DNA from: Bacteroidia bacterium
GTDB taxonomy: Bacteria > Bacteroidota > Bacteroidia > B-17B0 > Aurantibacillaceae
DNA length: 64,000 nt
NCBI GenBank assembly: GCA_026003255.1
Contig: BPGX01000005.1
Location: 1 to 64,000 of the forward strand
Reading direction: 5' to 3'
A model generated the notes under the pieces. That model had not been told where the DNA came from. It ran no database searches and was given only the letters and a program-made list of their open reading frames with translations. Below are positions 63,922 to 64,000 of the stretch, in pieces. Each line of letters begins with the position of its first letter. Positions within the stretch are counted from its first letter, which is position 1. A program made the translations under genes and the position numbers.

Positions 63922-64000
63922 TATCTAAACGCATATTTAAAAAAATCTATATCCCTTTAATTACTCCATCTTTTTGATTACGAATAAAAGTAAGTATTTC

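Overview
The window looks like a chromosomal segment of a Bacteroidota bacterium, probably from the Chitinophagia/Sphingobacteriia/Flavobacteriia side of the phylum. It is AT-rich (about one third G+C by eye). Several genes are preceded by the phylum-specific -7 promoter element TAnnTTTG, and Shine-Dalgarno signals are weak or absent. It carries hallmark Bacteroidota genes: type IX secretion (PorV, PorZ, sorting-domain cargo), BshC, RibBA, a Bacteroidota-type RNA polymerase omega and BamD lipoprotein, and DUF983, DUF5618 and WbqC proteins. I see no tRNA, rRNA, insertion sequence, prophage or CRISPR array.

Layout. 0-5 kb: end of the complex I operon (nuoL-nuoM-nuoN) followed by an M28 peptidase. 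5.4-8.5 kb: a lipoprotein, a SiaB/SiaC-like partner-switch pair, BirA and a small exported protein. 8.5-15.2 kb: a TetR-controlled RND efflux operon with a clear palindromic operator. 15.3-17.7 kb: DUF983 protein, MscS channel and a RipA-like membrane protein interrupted by one TGA. 18-21.8 kb (minus): purL, a degenerate signal peptidase homologue and WbqC. 21.9-28.3 kb: cobalamin adenosyltransferase, histidine kinase, then (minus) surA-like, moxR, a hypothetical gene, cmk and rsmI. 28.4-34.6 kb (minus): two T9SS cargo proteins, a propeller lipoprotein and PorV. 34.75-35.27 kb: a 53-bp tandem repeat array. 35.4-39.1 kb: typA, bamD, DUF5618 and rpoZ. 39.3-44.1 kb: a surface-polysaccharide set (flippase, two Wzz-like proteins, O-antigen ligase/polymerase) running into M1 and M16 peptidases and PorZ (to 52 kb). 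52.5-56.1 kb (minus): DPP-IV-like peptidase and ribBA. 56.2-63.2 kb (plus): a compact run of paaI, a TPR/PD40 protein, upp, bshC, DUF4258, tadA, GT9 and SDR, ended by a convergent ABC ATPase.

How the parts fit. PorV and PorZ belong to the T9SS attachment step that transfers cargo to surface lipopolysaccharide. The polysaccharide flippase/Wzz/ligase block directly upstream of the M1-M16-PorZ run is therefore a plausible functional partner, though that link is inference.

Two features stand out. First, five genes carry lesions: nuoL twice, purL, the signal peptidase homologue and bamD by single-base indels, and the RipA-like gene by an in-frame TGA. Each is repaired by one base per lesion, and several are expected to be essential, so uncorrected sequencing error is the leading explanation. 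Second, intergenic space is filled with several families of short dispersed repeats, including CACAGATT-rich elements at nine sites, plus the 53-bp array. The signal peptidase homologue also lacks both catalytic residues independently of its frameshift. I did not find a strong candidate for an entirely new multi-gene system.
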